A DNA stretch of 57,953 nucleotides from Acidobacteriaceae bacterium. GTDB taxonomy: Bacteria; Acidobacteriota; Terriglobia; Terriglobales; Acidobacteriaceae. The stretch lies in the NCBI GenBank assembly GCA_003135475.1, contig PLBW01000099.1:1-57953 (forward strand). Direction: 5' to 3'. A model generated the notes under the pieces. The model saw nothing but the letters and a program-made list of their open reading frames with translations, was not told where the DNA came from and did not search any database. The position numbers and the translations under genes are program-made. Within the stretch, counting starts at the first letter, position 1, and each line of letters opens with the position of its first letter. This document shows, piece after piece, positions 27,444 to 36,025 of the stretch.

Positions 27444-29648
27444 CTAGCGTGCCCGGGCGAGTACCAGGGTCACATCATCCGGTTGTTCACCGCCGGCGAT
27501 CCAGTCAGTCACTGCGCCGGTCACTATCTCGCTGATGCGCGCCAGCGGCTGATCGCGATGGTGTTGGATCAGCTCAATCAGGCGCTCTTCGCCGAACTCG
27601 CCAAACTCGTTCTCCGGCTCGGTGACGCCGTCGCTATAAGCGACGAACATATCTCCCGGCTCCATGCCAATCGTGCTTTCGTCATAACTCATCCCGTCGA
27701 ATAGACCTACGACGGTGCCGGAGGTCGCCAGACGCCTGACCTGCCCACTGTTACTTAGGACCAGGGGAGGCAGGTGTCCTGCGTTGGAATAGGTAAGCGA
27801 GCGCGACGCCGCATCGTAGCAGCCTAGGAACATGGTGGCGTACTTTTCCGGCGGCGTGCTGCGATAGAGCTGATAATTCAGCGTCGCCATCAACAATCCC
27901 GGGGCGAGTTCGGAATCGCCGCTGCCATTGCCGCGGTAGTACATGGGAAGAGCGCTGTCGCTGGGAAGGCCGGCGTCCAGCGCCACGGACGCCAGGGTTC
28001 GCTCCGGTTCCAGCGAATAGGCGCGCACGAATGCATGCACCGTCGCCATCAGCAGGGCCGCCGAAATACCTTTGCCGCTGATATCGCCAACCGCCAGCAC
28101 CAGCCTGTCTTCGCGCATCGGAATGAAATCGTAATAGTCGCCGCTTACCGTCCTCGCCGGACGGCATACTCCGTGTACCTCCAGCGTGGTCAGGCCGGAC
28201 AAATCGGCGGGGAAGAGCAAGGTCTGCACCTCGTGTGCAATCGCCAGTTCACCCTCCAGTCGCTGCTTCTCCTTTTGCTCGCTCATCAGGTTCGACAGCG
28301 ACTGGGTCATGGAGTTGAACGATTGCTCCAGCGCAGCCATCTGATCGTTGGTGCGCACCTTGATGCGATAGGCGAGGTCACCGCTGTTCACGTGCTGGGT
28401 TGCAACGTAGAGATCGGCAACGGACTTGGTGATGCTGCGGGAGAGCCTCATGCCGATGAACAGCGCTATCAGCTCGATAAGACCGAAAAAGATTGCGATG
28501 CCCACCAGGCCATCAAGGAATATCTCGGCTTTGTCTCCAAGGGCATTGAACAAGGTGGCGTTCAGCATCGAAGGCCGGGTATCCACCAGGATCAAGCCAG
28601 TCATGGATTTGCCGGTGTGCCAGTCGATGGCGCTGAAGCGAGTGGCAAATGGAATGTGGACGTCGAAGCGGTTGGTAGGAGGCGGCACGTGTCCAGCCTC
28701 TACCCTTGAGCTGGCGTTTTCGCCCGACAGGCTTACCGTCTCAAGTGACTTTCCCGTGCCGAAGACCAGTTTACTGTTGTCTTTAGCGGGTGCCAAAGAG
28801 GATTTAGGAGTGCGGGTGGAGGTACTCGATGCCGTATCCGGTTCCGCCTTCGTGTCCTCGTCCGGGGGAAGTACAGTTACCGATCCTAGCTGCGACGTGG
28901 CCATCCGCAGGAGATGCGGCGTGACAGGCACATTGGAGATCACCGTCAGGTGATGGGCACCGGCCTCCACGTGTTTGACCACGCGCAGGTGCAGCCGCTT
29001 GCCGTCCAGCACAAAACCCGCGAAATCCCCCTCGATTGCCGCCGATATGTGGATCGGTTCGATTTCGGGAGATGGCCGGCCAGCCGAAAGCACGAACGGC
29101 TTATCTCCGTCCCAGACGCTCACCACCCGATTGCGGAAGTTCTCATCCGAAGCGCTGGAGATCTCGGCGGCCAGCTGCTCATTCAGTTTCTCGGAGCGTG
29201 CCAAACTGCGGAATTGCATGGCCAGGGAGCGGTTGGCTGATTCCAGATGCCGTAACTCCGATTGCAGGTCCGACATGGCGACGTAGGTCGCAAATTGTCC
29301 CGCAAACAGGTAGCCGGCCAGGAGTCCCATCAGCAGCAACAGCACGATGGGAATGACGCCAATGAAGACGTAGGTGACGATTAAGCGGTTACGCAAGCGC
29401 CACATGAGCTGCCGGCGCACCCAGCGCAGGCCCATTAGCATGGCGCAAACAGCGAAGATAAAGACGAGGAACGTGGCCCAGCCGCTCAGCATTGTCCCGT
29501 TGGGCGAACGGAATATCAGGCGCAGCAGTTCGAGGATCAGGGCCAATCCGCCAAACCACAAGGTGGTTCGTCCCAACTTGCTCTTGGGGCGCAGGACCCT
29601 TCGCAGTCGGGCCTTGATTTCGCGGGACTCTGGAAGCTTGAACGCCAT
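27444..29648 (-). CDS. Membrane HAMP-SpoIIE (PP2C-type) serine phosphatase
   Basis: A 734-residue protein. Two helices at about 28-75 and a third at about 90-115 precede an extracytoplasmic sensor domain of about 280 residues and a further helix near 400 (VGIAIFFGLIELIALFIGM). A HAMP domain follows at about 420-470, then a RsbU/SpoIIE phosphatase domain with SGDYYDFIPMREDRL, AVGDISGKGISAALLMA, SNAGHLPPLV and YSDGVTEPEN. The metal-binding Asp residues are conserved. Such enzymes dephosphorylate anti-sigma-factor antagonists; no partner-switching genes lie nearby. The signal sensed is unknown. Confidence 0.92.
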   Translation of the reverse strand: MAFKLPESREIKARLRRVLRPKSKLGRTTLWFGGLALILELLRLIFRSPNGTMLSGWATFLVFIFAVCAMLMGLRWVRRQLMWRLRNRLIVTYVFIGVIPIVLLLLMGLLAGYLFAGQFATYVAMSDLQSELRHLESANRSLAMQFRSLARSEKLNEQLAAEISSASDENFRNRVVSVWDGDKPFVLSAGRPSPEIEPIHISAAIEGDFAGFVLDGKRLHLRVVKHVEAGAHHLTVISNVPVTPHLLRMATSQLGSVTVLPPDEDTKAEPDTASSTSTRTPKSSLAPAKDNSKLVFGTGKSLETVSLSGENASSRVEAGHVPPPTNRFDVHIPFATRFSAIDWHTGKSMTGLILVDTRPSMLNATLFNALGDKAEIFLDGLVGIAIFFGLIELIALFIGMRLSRSITKSVADLYVATQHVNSGDLAYRIKVRTNDQMAALEQSFNSMTQSLSNLMSEQKEKQRLEGELAIAHEVQTLLFPADLSGLTTLEVHGVCRPARTVSGDYYDFIPMREDRLVLAVGDISGKGISAALLMATVHAFVRAYSLEPERTLASVALDAGLPSDSALPMYYRGNGSGDSELAPGLLMATLNYQLYRSTPPEKYATMFLGCYDAASRSLTYSNAGHLPPLVLSNSGQVRRLATSGTVVGLFDGMSYDESTIGMEPGDMFVAYSDGVTEPENEFGEFGEERLIELIQHHRDQPLARISEIVTGAVTDWIAGGEQPDDVTLVLARAR

Positions 29649-29759
29649 AGGGTCTCGTGTTGCTAGTCGGTGGCCTTCGTCGCCAGTCTCAAAAGTGTGA
29701 CGGCAGGCGCCGGGAAAAGTTTCAACATTTACGAGGCCGCACCGCTCACGACAACACTC

Positions 29760-29960
29760 TCAGATCTCGGGATAGAGATCGAAAAACGCCTCCACGCTCG
29801 TGCGTAACTGCCGCTCGATTTCCTCTTTCGAGCCCTCGATAATATGCAGCGTCACGTGCGCCTCGTGCCCATTCTTCAGCTTTACCGCACCCTCGCCGAC
29901 TTCGGCGACTTCTTCTGAGGGTAGAAGACGCAGTCCATACACCAGGGTCAACTTTGCCAT
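29760..29960 (-). CDS. Small conserved-looking protein of unknown function
   Basis: A 66-residue cytosolic protein beginning MAKLTLVYGLRLLPSEEV and ending VEAFFDLYPEI, with an acidic amphipathic second half. Start, stop and codon use look genuine, and it sits alone between the leftward phosphatase and the rightward thioredoxin reductase genes. No motif was recognised. Confidence 0.55.
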   Translation of the reverse strand: MAKLTLVYGLRLLPSEEVAEVGEGAVKLKNGHEAHVTLHIIEGSKEEIERQLRTSVEAFFDLYPEI

Positions 29961-30123
29961 GCCCTGATTCTAAACGTTCCCCAAACCGCAGGCACTTGTT
30001 AGAATCCGATGGTGCGTTCTGTTCATTCAAGCTTTTGAGTAGCAAGCTGTTATTTCTCCGTGTGCACGCCACGACGGGTGCGGTTGCATCTTCCGGCGTG
30101 GCGTGGAATCTAAGTTCAGTCCT

Positions 30124-31080
30124 ATGCCTGACAAGGTGCGTAACGTCATCATCATCGGTTCCGGATGTTCGGGGCTGACCGCCGCAATTTATGCTGCCCG
30201 CGCTAATCTCAGCCCGCTGGTCATCGATGGGCATGAGCCCGGTGGGCAGCTTGCCATCACTACGCTGGTAGAGAATTTTCCGGGGTTTCCAGATGGCGTC
30301 CAGGGCCCGGAACTCATCGAGAACATGCGCAAGCAGGCCATGCGTTTTGGCGCTGAGTTCCTCGCCGGACATGTGGCTACGGTGGACCTGAGCCAAAAGA
30401 GTTCTGACGGCAGCAAGAAGCCGATCGAGGTGAACTTAGGCCGCGAGACGTTGTTGACCCGGACCCTTATCATTGCCAGCGGCGCTTCGGCTCGCTGGCT
30501 GGGCCTGGCGAACGAGCAGGCACTCGTCGGCCACGGCGTTTCCCCTTGCGCTACCTGCGATGGTTTCTTCTTCTCGGGCAAGGAAATTGCCGTCATTGGA
30601 GGCGGCGACTCGGCGATGGAAGAGGCATTGTTCCTGACCCGGTTTGCGACCAAGGTCACCATCATTCATCGCCGCGGCGAGTTCCGGGCCTCGAAAATTA
30701 TGCTGCAGCGTGCGCGTCAGCATCAGCAGATCGAGTTTCTCACCGACACGGTTGTGGATGACGTGTTCGATGTCGGCAAAAAGGAAGTCACCGGACTGCG
30801 GCTGCGTAACCTGAAGACCGGCGAACAGTGGGACCTTCCGGTGAGTGCTATGTTTCTGGGCATCGGGCATACACCGAACGCACAATTCGTGGGTGAGCAA
30901 CTCGACCGCGATGGCGACGGGTATCTTATTCCCGATGGGTATGTCTGTTCTCGGGCGCCGGGTGTATTCATCAGCGGCGACGTGGCCGACCGCCATTATC
31001 GACAGGCGGTCACCGCTGCGGGAACGGGATGCATGGCGGCTCTTGAAGCCGAGAAGTATCTGGAAGAGATCGGGAAATAG
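30124..31080 (+). CDS. trxB: Thioredoxin reductase (FAD/NADPH-dependent)
   Basis: About 318 residues from ATG 30124. It has the FAD motif IIIGSGCSGLTAAIYAARA, the ATG-like segments GGQLAITTLVENFPGFPDG, the active-site Cys142-Ala-Thr-Cys145 pair, the NADPH-binding IAVIGGGDSAMEEALFL and the C-terminal FISGDVADRHYRQAVTAAGTG. It reduces thioredoxin-like proteins with NADPH. The frame opens at 30103, but the fold starts normally at 30124. The 327-bp region after it contains a dispersed palindromic element. A TlpA-like protein and a peroxiredoxin elsewhere in the window are plausible members of the same thiol network. Confidence 0.92.
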   Translation: MPDKVRNVIIIGSGCSGLTAAIYAARANLSPLVIDGHEPGGQLAITTLVENFPGFPDGVQGPELIENMRKQAMRFGAEFLAGHVATVDLSQKSSDGSKKPIEVNLGRETLLTRTLIIASGASARWLGLANEQALVGHGVSPCATCDGFFFSGKEIAVIGGGDSAMEEALFLTRFATKVTIIHRRGEFRASKIMLQRARQHQQIEFLTDTVVDDVFDVGKKEVTGLRLRNLKTGEQWDLPVSAMFLGIGHTPNAQFVGEQLDRDGDGYLIPDGYVCSRAPGVFISGDVADRHYRQAVTAAGTGCMAALEAEKYLEEIGK

Positions 31081-31168
31081 ACCAATTTGCGGCGGCAGAC
31101 AGCGAGTAGTCGGATCTGACTCGCGACCTGGTATTGGTTGCCAGGGTGAAAGTAAGCACACAACAACC

Positions 31169-31294
31169 AGCCCCGAATGGGGCGAAAGAGCTTAGCCCAG
31201 CGCTTACCGGGGTCCCCAAGCCACGCCGTTTTTGCGTGGATTGGGGTGGTTGAGCGCTGGGTAAAGTGTGAAACGAGAGGAGTCCCGTAAGGAC
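31169..31294. repeat. Compound palindromic (REP/BIME-like) element
   Basis: Four hairpins nest in 126 bases: AGCCCCGAATGGGGC (31169-31183); the outer stem AGCCCAGCGC (31194-31203) with GCGCTGGGT (31254-31262); inside it CCCCAAGCCACGC with GCGTGGATTGGGG (31213-31245); and GTCCCGTAAGGAC (31282-31294). This order (small hairpin, long stem, GTCCCGTAAGGAC) is typical of dispersed palindromes linked to REP-associated tyrosine transposases. No transposase gene is in the window. It occupies most of the 31081-31407 gap between trxB and the nucleoside phosphorylase gene, where no gene was seen. Confidence 0.7.
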
Positions 31295-31407
31295 GGCAGA
31301 GGTGCTCACCCGGACTCTTTAGTGCAGTCGTCCAGAGCGCAGGTTGCTTCGCGGCGACGGACCAACATAGGCGACGAATCCCTGAATTTGCAGGAACGCT
31401 GGACAAC

Positions 31408-32274
31408 ATGGCAAACGCACCGTCCGACGACTTCCTCCACGCTGAACAGGCGGCACAGTTCATTCTTGAGCGCGTCAGTGTGCGTCCGCGTGTCGGCCTG
31501 GTGCTGGGATCGGGACTCGGCGCCGTTGCCACTGGGTTAACAGACGCGGTCCGCATCCCCTACGAAGAAATTCCATATTTTCCGAAGAGCACGGCCGAGG
31601 GTCATGCAGGCGTGCTGGTCCTTGGGACGCTCGACAGTATTCCCCTCGCCGTGATGCAAGGTCGCGCGCATCTCTACGAAGGCTATTCGCCCAGCCAGAT
31701 TGTCCTTCCCGTGCGCGCCTTAGGCCGCATGGGCGTGCGTACCCTTGTGCTCACGAATGCAGCAGGTGGAATCAGCCCCGAGTACAGCCGCGGCGCGCTT
31801 GTGGTGTTGCGCGACCACATCAATCTCCAGGGAGCGAACCCGCTCATTGGTTTGAACGACGAGCGTCTTGGGTTGCGTCATCCCGACATGACGGATGCCT
31901 ACAATGCGCAATTCCGGCAGTTCGTGCGCGAGGAATCGGAACGATTGGGCGGGGGCATCTTCGAAGGTGTGTACGCAGCGGTGACCGGACCCAACTTTGA
32001 AACCCCGGCGGAGATTCACTTTCTGCGCGCCATCGGCGCCGACCTGGTTGGCATGTCGACCGTCTCCGAAGTGATTGCCGCGCGGCACATGGGCACGGAA
32101 GTGCTGGCGGTCTCGTGCGTGACCAACATGGCCGCCGGCATCACGGGCGAAAAGATCACAGAGGAGGAAGTTCTGGAAACTGGTGAGCGTCTGGCCAGCA
32201 AGTTTCTTGCGCTGTTGCGGGCGGTGCTGCCCAAGATCGAAGGCTATCTGAAGAGCCGCGCTACTTCCGATTAA
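31408..32274 (+). CDS. punA: Purine nucleoside phosphorylase
   Basis: A 288-residue trimeric-type PNP. It has VGLVLGSGLGAVA (phosphate-binding Ser), the GHAG segment, MQGRAHLYEGY, LVLTNAAGGI, VTGPNFETPAEI and the purine-binding GMSTVSEVIAAR with the Asn in SCVTNMAAGI. It splits purine nucleosides with phosphate to free base and ribose-1-phosphate for salvage. It is followed by uridine kinase on the same strand after 47 bases, giving a small nucleoside-salvage unit. Confidence 0.94.
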   Translation: MANAPSDDFLHAEQAAQFILERVSVRPRVGLVLGSGLGAVATGLTDAVRIPYEEIPYFPKSTAEGHAGVLVLGTLDSIPLAVMQGRAHLYEGYSPSQIVLPVRALGRMGVRTLVLTNAAGGISPEYSRGALVVLRDHINLQGANPLIGLNDERLGLRHPDMTDAYNAQFRQFVREESERLGGGIFEGVYAAVTGPNFETPAEIHFLRAIGADLVGMSTVSEVIAARHMGTEVLAVSCVTNMAAGITGEKITEEEVLETGERLASKFLALLRAVLPKIEGYLKSRATSD

Positions 32275-32321
32275 CGTCTCGTCACAAGGCTTGCAGGTCT
32301 CTGCGCTACACCAATTTGCAC

Positions 32322-33002
32322 ATGCCGGCGGACATATATCTTATTGGGATTGCCGGTCCTTCGGGCGCCGGAAAAACTTACCTCGCGACGCATCTTGCCG
32401 CTGCACTGAATGCCAGCGTGCTGGCGCTGGACAGCTACTATCGGGACCTCTCGCATCTGCCTATGGAGGAACGAGCGCGGATAAATTTCGACGCGCCCGA
32501 AGCGCTCGATCACGAACTCATCGTCGAGCAAGTTGCCAGCTTGCGCAACAATGAAACTGTGCATCTGCCGGTGTACGACTTCGCCAGCCATACTCGAACC
32601 CGGAGGACTGAGGTGCTGCGTCCATCGCACGTCGTCATTGTCGAGGGACTGTTTACTTTGCACTGGCCCAGTCTGCGCCAGTTAATAGGGACCAAGGTTT
32701 TCGTCGATATGAATGACGAAGTCTGCCTGACGCGTCGCCAGACCCGCGATGTGCGCGAGCGAGGCCGCACTCCCGAGTCCGTCATGGAGCAATATGCCGG
32801 GACCGTCGCTCCCATGACCCAGCGCTATGTTCGTCCCAGCATCGTCTTTGCGGATGTCGTGGTCTCCCGGACTGAGTCGATTGACGATGGAGTCTCCCGC
32901 GTTCTGGCGCACTACGAGCGGCAAATTAGCAACACCCGAACAAACGACTCGACCGATCTCGCGCAGCGAGAAGCTTTGCCCGTAATCACGAGGAACGAAT
33001 GA
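32322..33002 (+). CDS. udk: Uridine kinase family protein
   Basis: About 226 residues from ATG 32322. The P-loop GPSGAGKTYLA, the DSYYRDLSHLPMEERARINFDAPEALD block (in pieces: SYYRDL, INFDAPEA), LPVYDFASHTR and VVIVEGLFTLHWP define the uridine/cytidine kinase family, which phosphorylates pyrimidine nucleosides with ATP or GTP. The RRQTRDVRERGRTPESV segment is the lid. Its TGA overlaps the ATG of a very short exported ORF (ATGA). It forms a nucleoside-salvage pair with punA. Confidence 0.92.
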   Translation: MPADIYLIGIAGPSGAGKTYLATHLAAALNASVLALDSYYRDLSHLPMEERARINFDAPEALDHELIVEQVASLRNNETVHLPVYDFASHTRTRRTEVLRPSHVVIVEGLFTLHWPSLRQLIGTKVFVDMNDEVCLTRRQTRDVRERGRTPESVMEQYAGTVAPMTQRYVRPSIVFADVVVSRTESIDDGVSRVLAHYERQISNTRTNDSTDLAQREALPVITRNE

Positions 33003-33091
33003 AGGTCCGCAGCAGCGGCGGCGTTCTGTTATTGCTGTGCCTGGTTAACCTGTTTTCTACAGCTCAATCATCTGGGCGGAAAAGGAAGTAG
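32999..33091 (+). pseudogene. 30-residue signal-peptide ORF coupled to udk, probably truncated gene
   Basis: ATG 32999 overlaps the udk stop as ATGA and encodes MKVRSSGGVLLLLCLVNLFS, a convincing signal peptide, then TAQSSGRKRK and TAG at 33089. This looks like the 5' end of an exported-protein gene whose remainder has been lost. The following 33092-33208 carries part of a dispersed repeat (33169-33201). A genuine secreted micropeptide is the alternative. Confidence 0.45.
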
Positions 33092-33168
33092 GGGCAGGCA
33101 ATAGCAGCAGCTTGCTGGAGAGTAGACTCACTTCGCCTGACACGTTTTTCGACAGAGCAAAGCCGAAG

Positions 33169-33201
33169 CGTGGTGAATGATTTTCGACTGAGCGACGCGC
33201 C
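33169..33201. repeat. Dispersed palindromic element, partial copy 2
   Basis: The reverse strand has GCTCAGTCGAAAATCATTCA followed by CCACG, matching the flank at 3329-3357 (GCTCAG, gap, TCGAAAATCATTCACCACG) and the flank at 50405-50424. The palindromic half is missing here. Confidence 0.6.
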
Positions 33202-33208
33202 CCATTGA

Positions 33209-33529
33209 TCAACCGCTGACTTCTCCCGCCAGCCACGCCAAGTACTCCTCGCTGCCGCCCTGCACGGCTAGTTCGACGCATTCGGGTAGCTCATAAGGGT
33301 GCAGTTCCTTGAAGGCTGAGCGCAGTTGCGCAGCGTGTTCAGCGCTGGTCTTGATCACCAGCAGGTACTCTGGTTCGTTCGAGATTTTTTGCTTCCATCG
33401 GTACACCGACCGGATCGGCCCGACGATGTTGACACAAGCCGCCAATCTGCGCTCGACCAACTGCAAGGCGAGCGTCTCGGCGTCTTGCTTCTGCCCGATC
33501 GTAGTCAGCACAATGCGCGCAGTCGTCAT
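33209..33529 (-). CDS. cutA: Divalent cation tolerance protein CutA
   Basis: A 106-residue protein matching CutA1: RIVLTTIGQKQDAETLALQL, LVERRLAACVNIVGPIRSVY, YRWKQKI and the C-terminal HPYELPECVELAVQGGSEEYL. CutA forms a stable PII-like trimer linked to copper tolerance in some bacteria, though its true role is uncertain. It is a solitary gene in leftward orientation between udk and the FtsB-like gene. Confidence 0.93.
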   Translation of the reverse strand: MTTARIVLTTIGQKQDAETLALQLVERRLAACVNIVGPIRSVYRWKQKISNEPEYLLVIKTSAEHAAQLRSAFKELHPYELPECVELAVQGGSEEYLAWLAGEVSG

Positions 33530-33768
33530 CCCTCCACCCCACCGTGAATATTTTTTGGTTCAGACTGTACCACGGCGGGGAGCGCAAACACCCTCCCGCG
33601 GCGTCTGCGGGTCCACAGTTACGGCAACCATTTGCCAAAGTTGGTTCCTCTTGTCCTTTCGCCAGAACTTTCGCTTGACGTGCGAGGTCATGCGGAAGTC
33701 CACTAAAAGGTTGGAGTGGTGTCAACCGAGACTTGCCGGGAGGCGACGAGCCTCTTGGAGCAGCGACC

Positions 33769-34140
33769 ATGGTGCTGACCGTTCGTATTGCCGGAGGTTG
33801 GTTCTACCGCACGCGCCGCGTGCTGGCGACGCTGTGCATTGGCGTGCTCGCCATTTTCATTGGTTACAAGGTGATCTTTGGCGCCAATGGCATGAAGGTT
33901 TATGAAGGCAAGCGAGCTGAAGCTGTCCGGTTGCAAAAGCAGATTGACGACGAGAAGCGGAAGAACGAACAACTGCAGCAGCGGGTCGATAGCCTGCAAC
34001 GGGAAGATCCCATCGCCATCGAGAAAGAAGCGCGCGAACAACTGGGATACGTTAAACCCGGTGAGGTCGTACTGGTCGAGCCGCAGGCCAGACCTGACCC
34101 AAAGCGCGCCCCACTAGCCGAAAATACCCATCAGAAATAG
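33769..34140 (+). CDS. FtsB/DivIC-like septum formation initiator protein
   Basis: About 123 residues from ATG 33769 (GGAG nine bases upstream). A short basic cytoplasmic part, one membrane helix (VLATLCIGVLAIFIGYKVIF), a coiled coil with heptad Leu/Gln (VRLQKQIDDEKRKNEQLQQR) and the family ending DPIAIEKEAREQLGYVKPGEVV are all visible. FtsB-type proteins bridge FtsL and FtsQ in the division complex. The distal tail after residue 105 is proline-rich. It is away from the dcw cluster, as is common for ftsB. Confidence 0.88.
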   Translation: MVLTVRIAGGWFYRTRRVLATLCIGVLAIFIGYKVIFGANGMKVYEGKRAEAVRLQKQIDDEKRKNEQLQQRVDSLQREDPIAIEKEAREQLGYVKPGEVVLVEPQARPDPKRAPLAENTHQK

Positions 34141-34189
34141 CGTTCCCCTACTCCGCGCGGCGGACCGCTGGGCAACCCCGCACGGCGGT

Positions 34190-34203
34190 ATGACTTCTGT
34201 CAT
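34190..34203. promoter_or_regulatory. Inverted repeat ATGAC-TTCT-GTCAT, possible operator
   Basis: A perfect 5-bp inverted repeat with a 4-base centre lies in the non-coding 34141-34433 region upstream of the small secreted protein gene. The spacing fits a dimeric regulator, but no regulator gene is adjacent. No gene was seen in the region. Confidence 0.3.
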
Positions 34204-34433
34204 GTGCAGCGAGTTTTTTCGCGCAAACCCGGTTTGTGGAATAAACTGGTTGCATCGAAGTCTGTGGGGATTCCTGCCTCGTACCTCGGTTAAGGGTGGA
34301 GGTACCAGCGGGAGTGCACTGGGGTTGCTGTTCATGAAAAGCTACTCTGCAGCCGGCTCGGCATGGGCTGGCCTTTCCCCGATTTATAAACATGGTCAGC
34401 CGCCTGGCGGCAATTTCAAGAGGAGATTTGACG

Positions 34434-34799
34434 ATGACGAAAAAAGTGTTGTTGGTAATTGGGCTCTATTTGTGCAGCATGACCGTGCTGGCGGCAGCGA
34501 AGGACATGAGCTGGAGCGGCTGGGTCAGCGATTCCAAGTGCGGCGCGAAAGGCGCGAATGCTGAACATGCGGCATGCGCCAAGAAGTGCATCGGAGAAGG
34601 CGAGAAGCCGGTGCTGGTGACCGACAAGGACCAAAAGGTCGTCGGCATCGACAACCCCGACGCGCTTGCCGGCCATGAAGGCCATCATGTGGAAGTGACC
34701 GGCAAAATGACCGACAGTGGTACGCTTCATGTTGACAAGGTGAAGATGCTGGCGCAAAAAGGCGGCAGCGGCGGCGCCATGAACGACATGCAACACTGA
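34434..34799 (+). CDS. Small exported protein (possibly DUF5818-like)
   Basis: A 121-residue protein from ATG 34434, preceded by AGAGGAG. The signal peptide is KVLLVIGLYLCSMTVLAAA. The mature part begins WSGWVSDSKCGAKG with three further Cys (AACAKKCIGEGEKPV), then a small beta fold (HHVEVTGKMTDSGTLHVDKV) and a Gly/Asn/His tail. The GWVSDSKCG motif recurs in small acidobacterial secreted proteins. DUF5818 is my best guess from memory and is unverified. It may bind metal or form two disulfides. Confidence 0.75.
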   Translation: MTKKVLLVIGLYLCSMTVLAAAKDMSWSGWVSDSKCGAKGANAEHAACAKKCIGEGEKPVLVTDKDQKVVGIDNPDALAGHEGHHVEVTGKMTDSGTLHVDKVKMLAQKGGSGGAMNDMQH

Positions 34800-34854
34800 G
34801 TTCCATGAACCTCACAGCAAAGCGGCCGGAAGACGGAGCCGCATTGAAATGCTA

Positions 34855-34885
34855 ACGAACCCCGCCATTTGTGGGCGGGGTTCGT
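34855..34885. terminator. 12-bp hairpin, probable bidirectional terminator
   Basis: ACGAACCCCGCC pairs perfectly with GGCGGGGTTCGT around a 7-base loop, 56 bases after the small secreted protein gene. No U-run follows on the plus strand. Confidence 0.6.
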
Positions 34886-35047
34886 ACTATTGCAGCCGGT
34901 TTGAGGCACCGGCAAAGCCGCAAGATCGAAGCTGGATTTGCCAATGTCAGAGAAAAACGCCACGGGTTGTCCAACCTCTGGAAAAGGGTAAACCACATTT
35001 CCAGAGGCCCAACGACACGAAAGAAATCCATGGAGAGACGCGCGAGC

Positions 35048-35863
35048 ATGACTATGACAAATCACTACAGTGGACGAGTTTCAGGGACGCATATTACGGT
35101 GATTCGGCTCGCCATCGGCGCAATCGTCATGATCGCCGTCTCGCTGATTGGACAGGTACCTGCAAGCGCACAAACCTCGGACGCGAATTCGCCTCCATCC
35201 TCCTCGAACAGCCAGTCGCAGACGTCGGCTCCGACAACTGGGAAGAAGGAGCAGGTAGGGAGACCTAAAGTGATTACCGAGCGCTCTCTGTTTTTCCCTG
35301 ACCTGGCTCACAGCCGCCTACCGTTGACCGCGGGCGAAAAGTTTCATCTGGCTATCGCGAACTGCGTTTCTCCTGCGGCGTTTCTCGGGTCAGGGTTCAG
35401 CGCGGCCATGGGGCAAGCAGCCGACAGCCCTGCGGGCTATGGTCAAGGAGCCGACGGCTACGGCAAACGTTACGGAGCGTCGATGGCGAACCGCGCCAGC
35501 TCAAATCTCATTGGCACCTACTTCTTGTCCTCCATAATGCACGATGATCCACGTTATTTCGTGATGGGAGATGGAAGCCTGAAGCAAAGCGTTAAGTATG
35601 CCCTTCGCCGGGTCGTGATCGTGCGCAAAGATGACGGAGGAGAAGCGTTCAACTGGCCTGGAATCATGGCGCCCTTAGCGGCAGCAGGGTTGGCAAACTC
35701 ATATATGCCGGACGCTCAACGAACCGCGGCCTACACCTTTAGGAACTATGGCCTGGCTATTGCTGCTTCCGCGGGGGTGAACCTGCTGAAGGAGTACTGG
35801 CCGACGATTACGAGGAAGATTCTGGTGCCGATCGGAATCGGCCATGATCTACACAAGCCTTGA
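35048..35863 (+). CDS. Exported protein of unknown function, paralogue A
   Basis: About 271 residues from ATG 35048, chosen for GGAGAG upstream; ATG 35030 is also possible. A signal peptide (LAIGAIVMIAVSLIGQVPASAQT) precedes a Ser/Gln-rich linker. The core has GYGQGADGYGKRYGASMANR, MHDDPRYFVMGDGS and YALRRVVIVRKDDGG. The next gene encodes the same core (GYGQGAAGYGRRFGAL, KQDPRYFYKGTGT, YALRNAVVCKGDN). The alternating pattern could be an outer-membrane or lipid-associated fold; no function is known to me. Confidence 0.75.
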   Translation: MTMTNHYSGRVSGTHITVIRLAIGAIVMIAVSLIGQVPASAQTSDANSPPSSSNSQSQTSAPTTGKKEQVGRPKVITERSLFFPDLAHSRLPLTAGEKFHLAIANCVSPAAFLGSGFSAAMGQAADSPAGYGQGADGYGKRYGASMANRASSNLIGTYFLSSIMHDDPRYFVMGDGSLKQSVKYALRRVVIVRKDDGGEAFNWPGIMAPLAAAGLANSYMPDAQRTAAYTFRNYGLAIAASAGVNLLKEYWPTITRKILVPIGIGHDLHKP

Positions 35864-36025
35864 AGGCCTCGACTGCTTTTCGGCCGTCACCCCACCCCTT
35901 GACCCTTTTCATCCGTCCCGTGCTAAGGGAGGTCTCCTCGACGTTCCATTTGACGTCATAGACCCTTCAAGGGCCGAGCGATTAGAATCTAAGTTCAGGC
36001 AATCGATACCAAAGGGAGAAACTTC

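Noticed and set aside
34228-34262. ECF-sigma promoter at GGAATAAA
   Set aside because: A GGAATAA-like sequence is present but no convincing -10 partner or start nearby.
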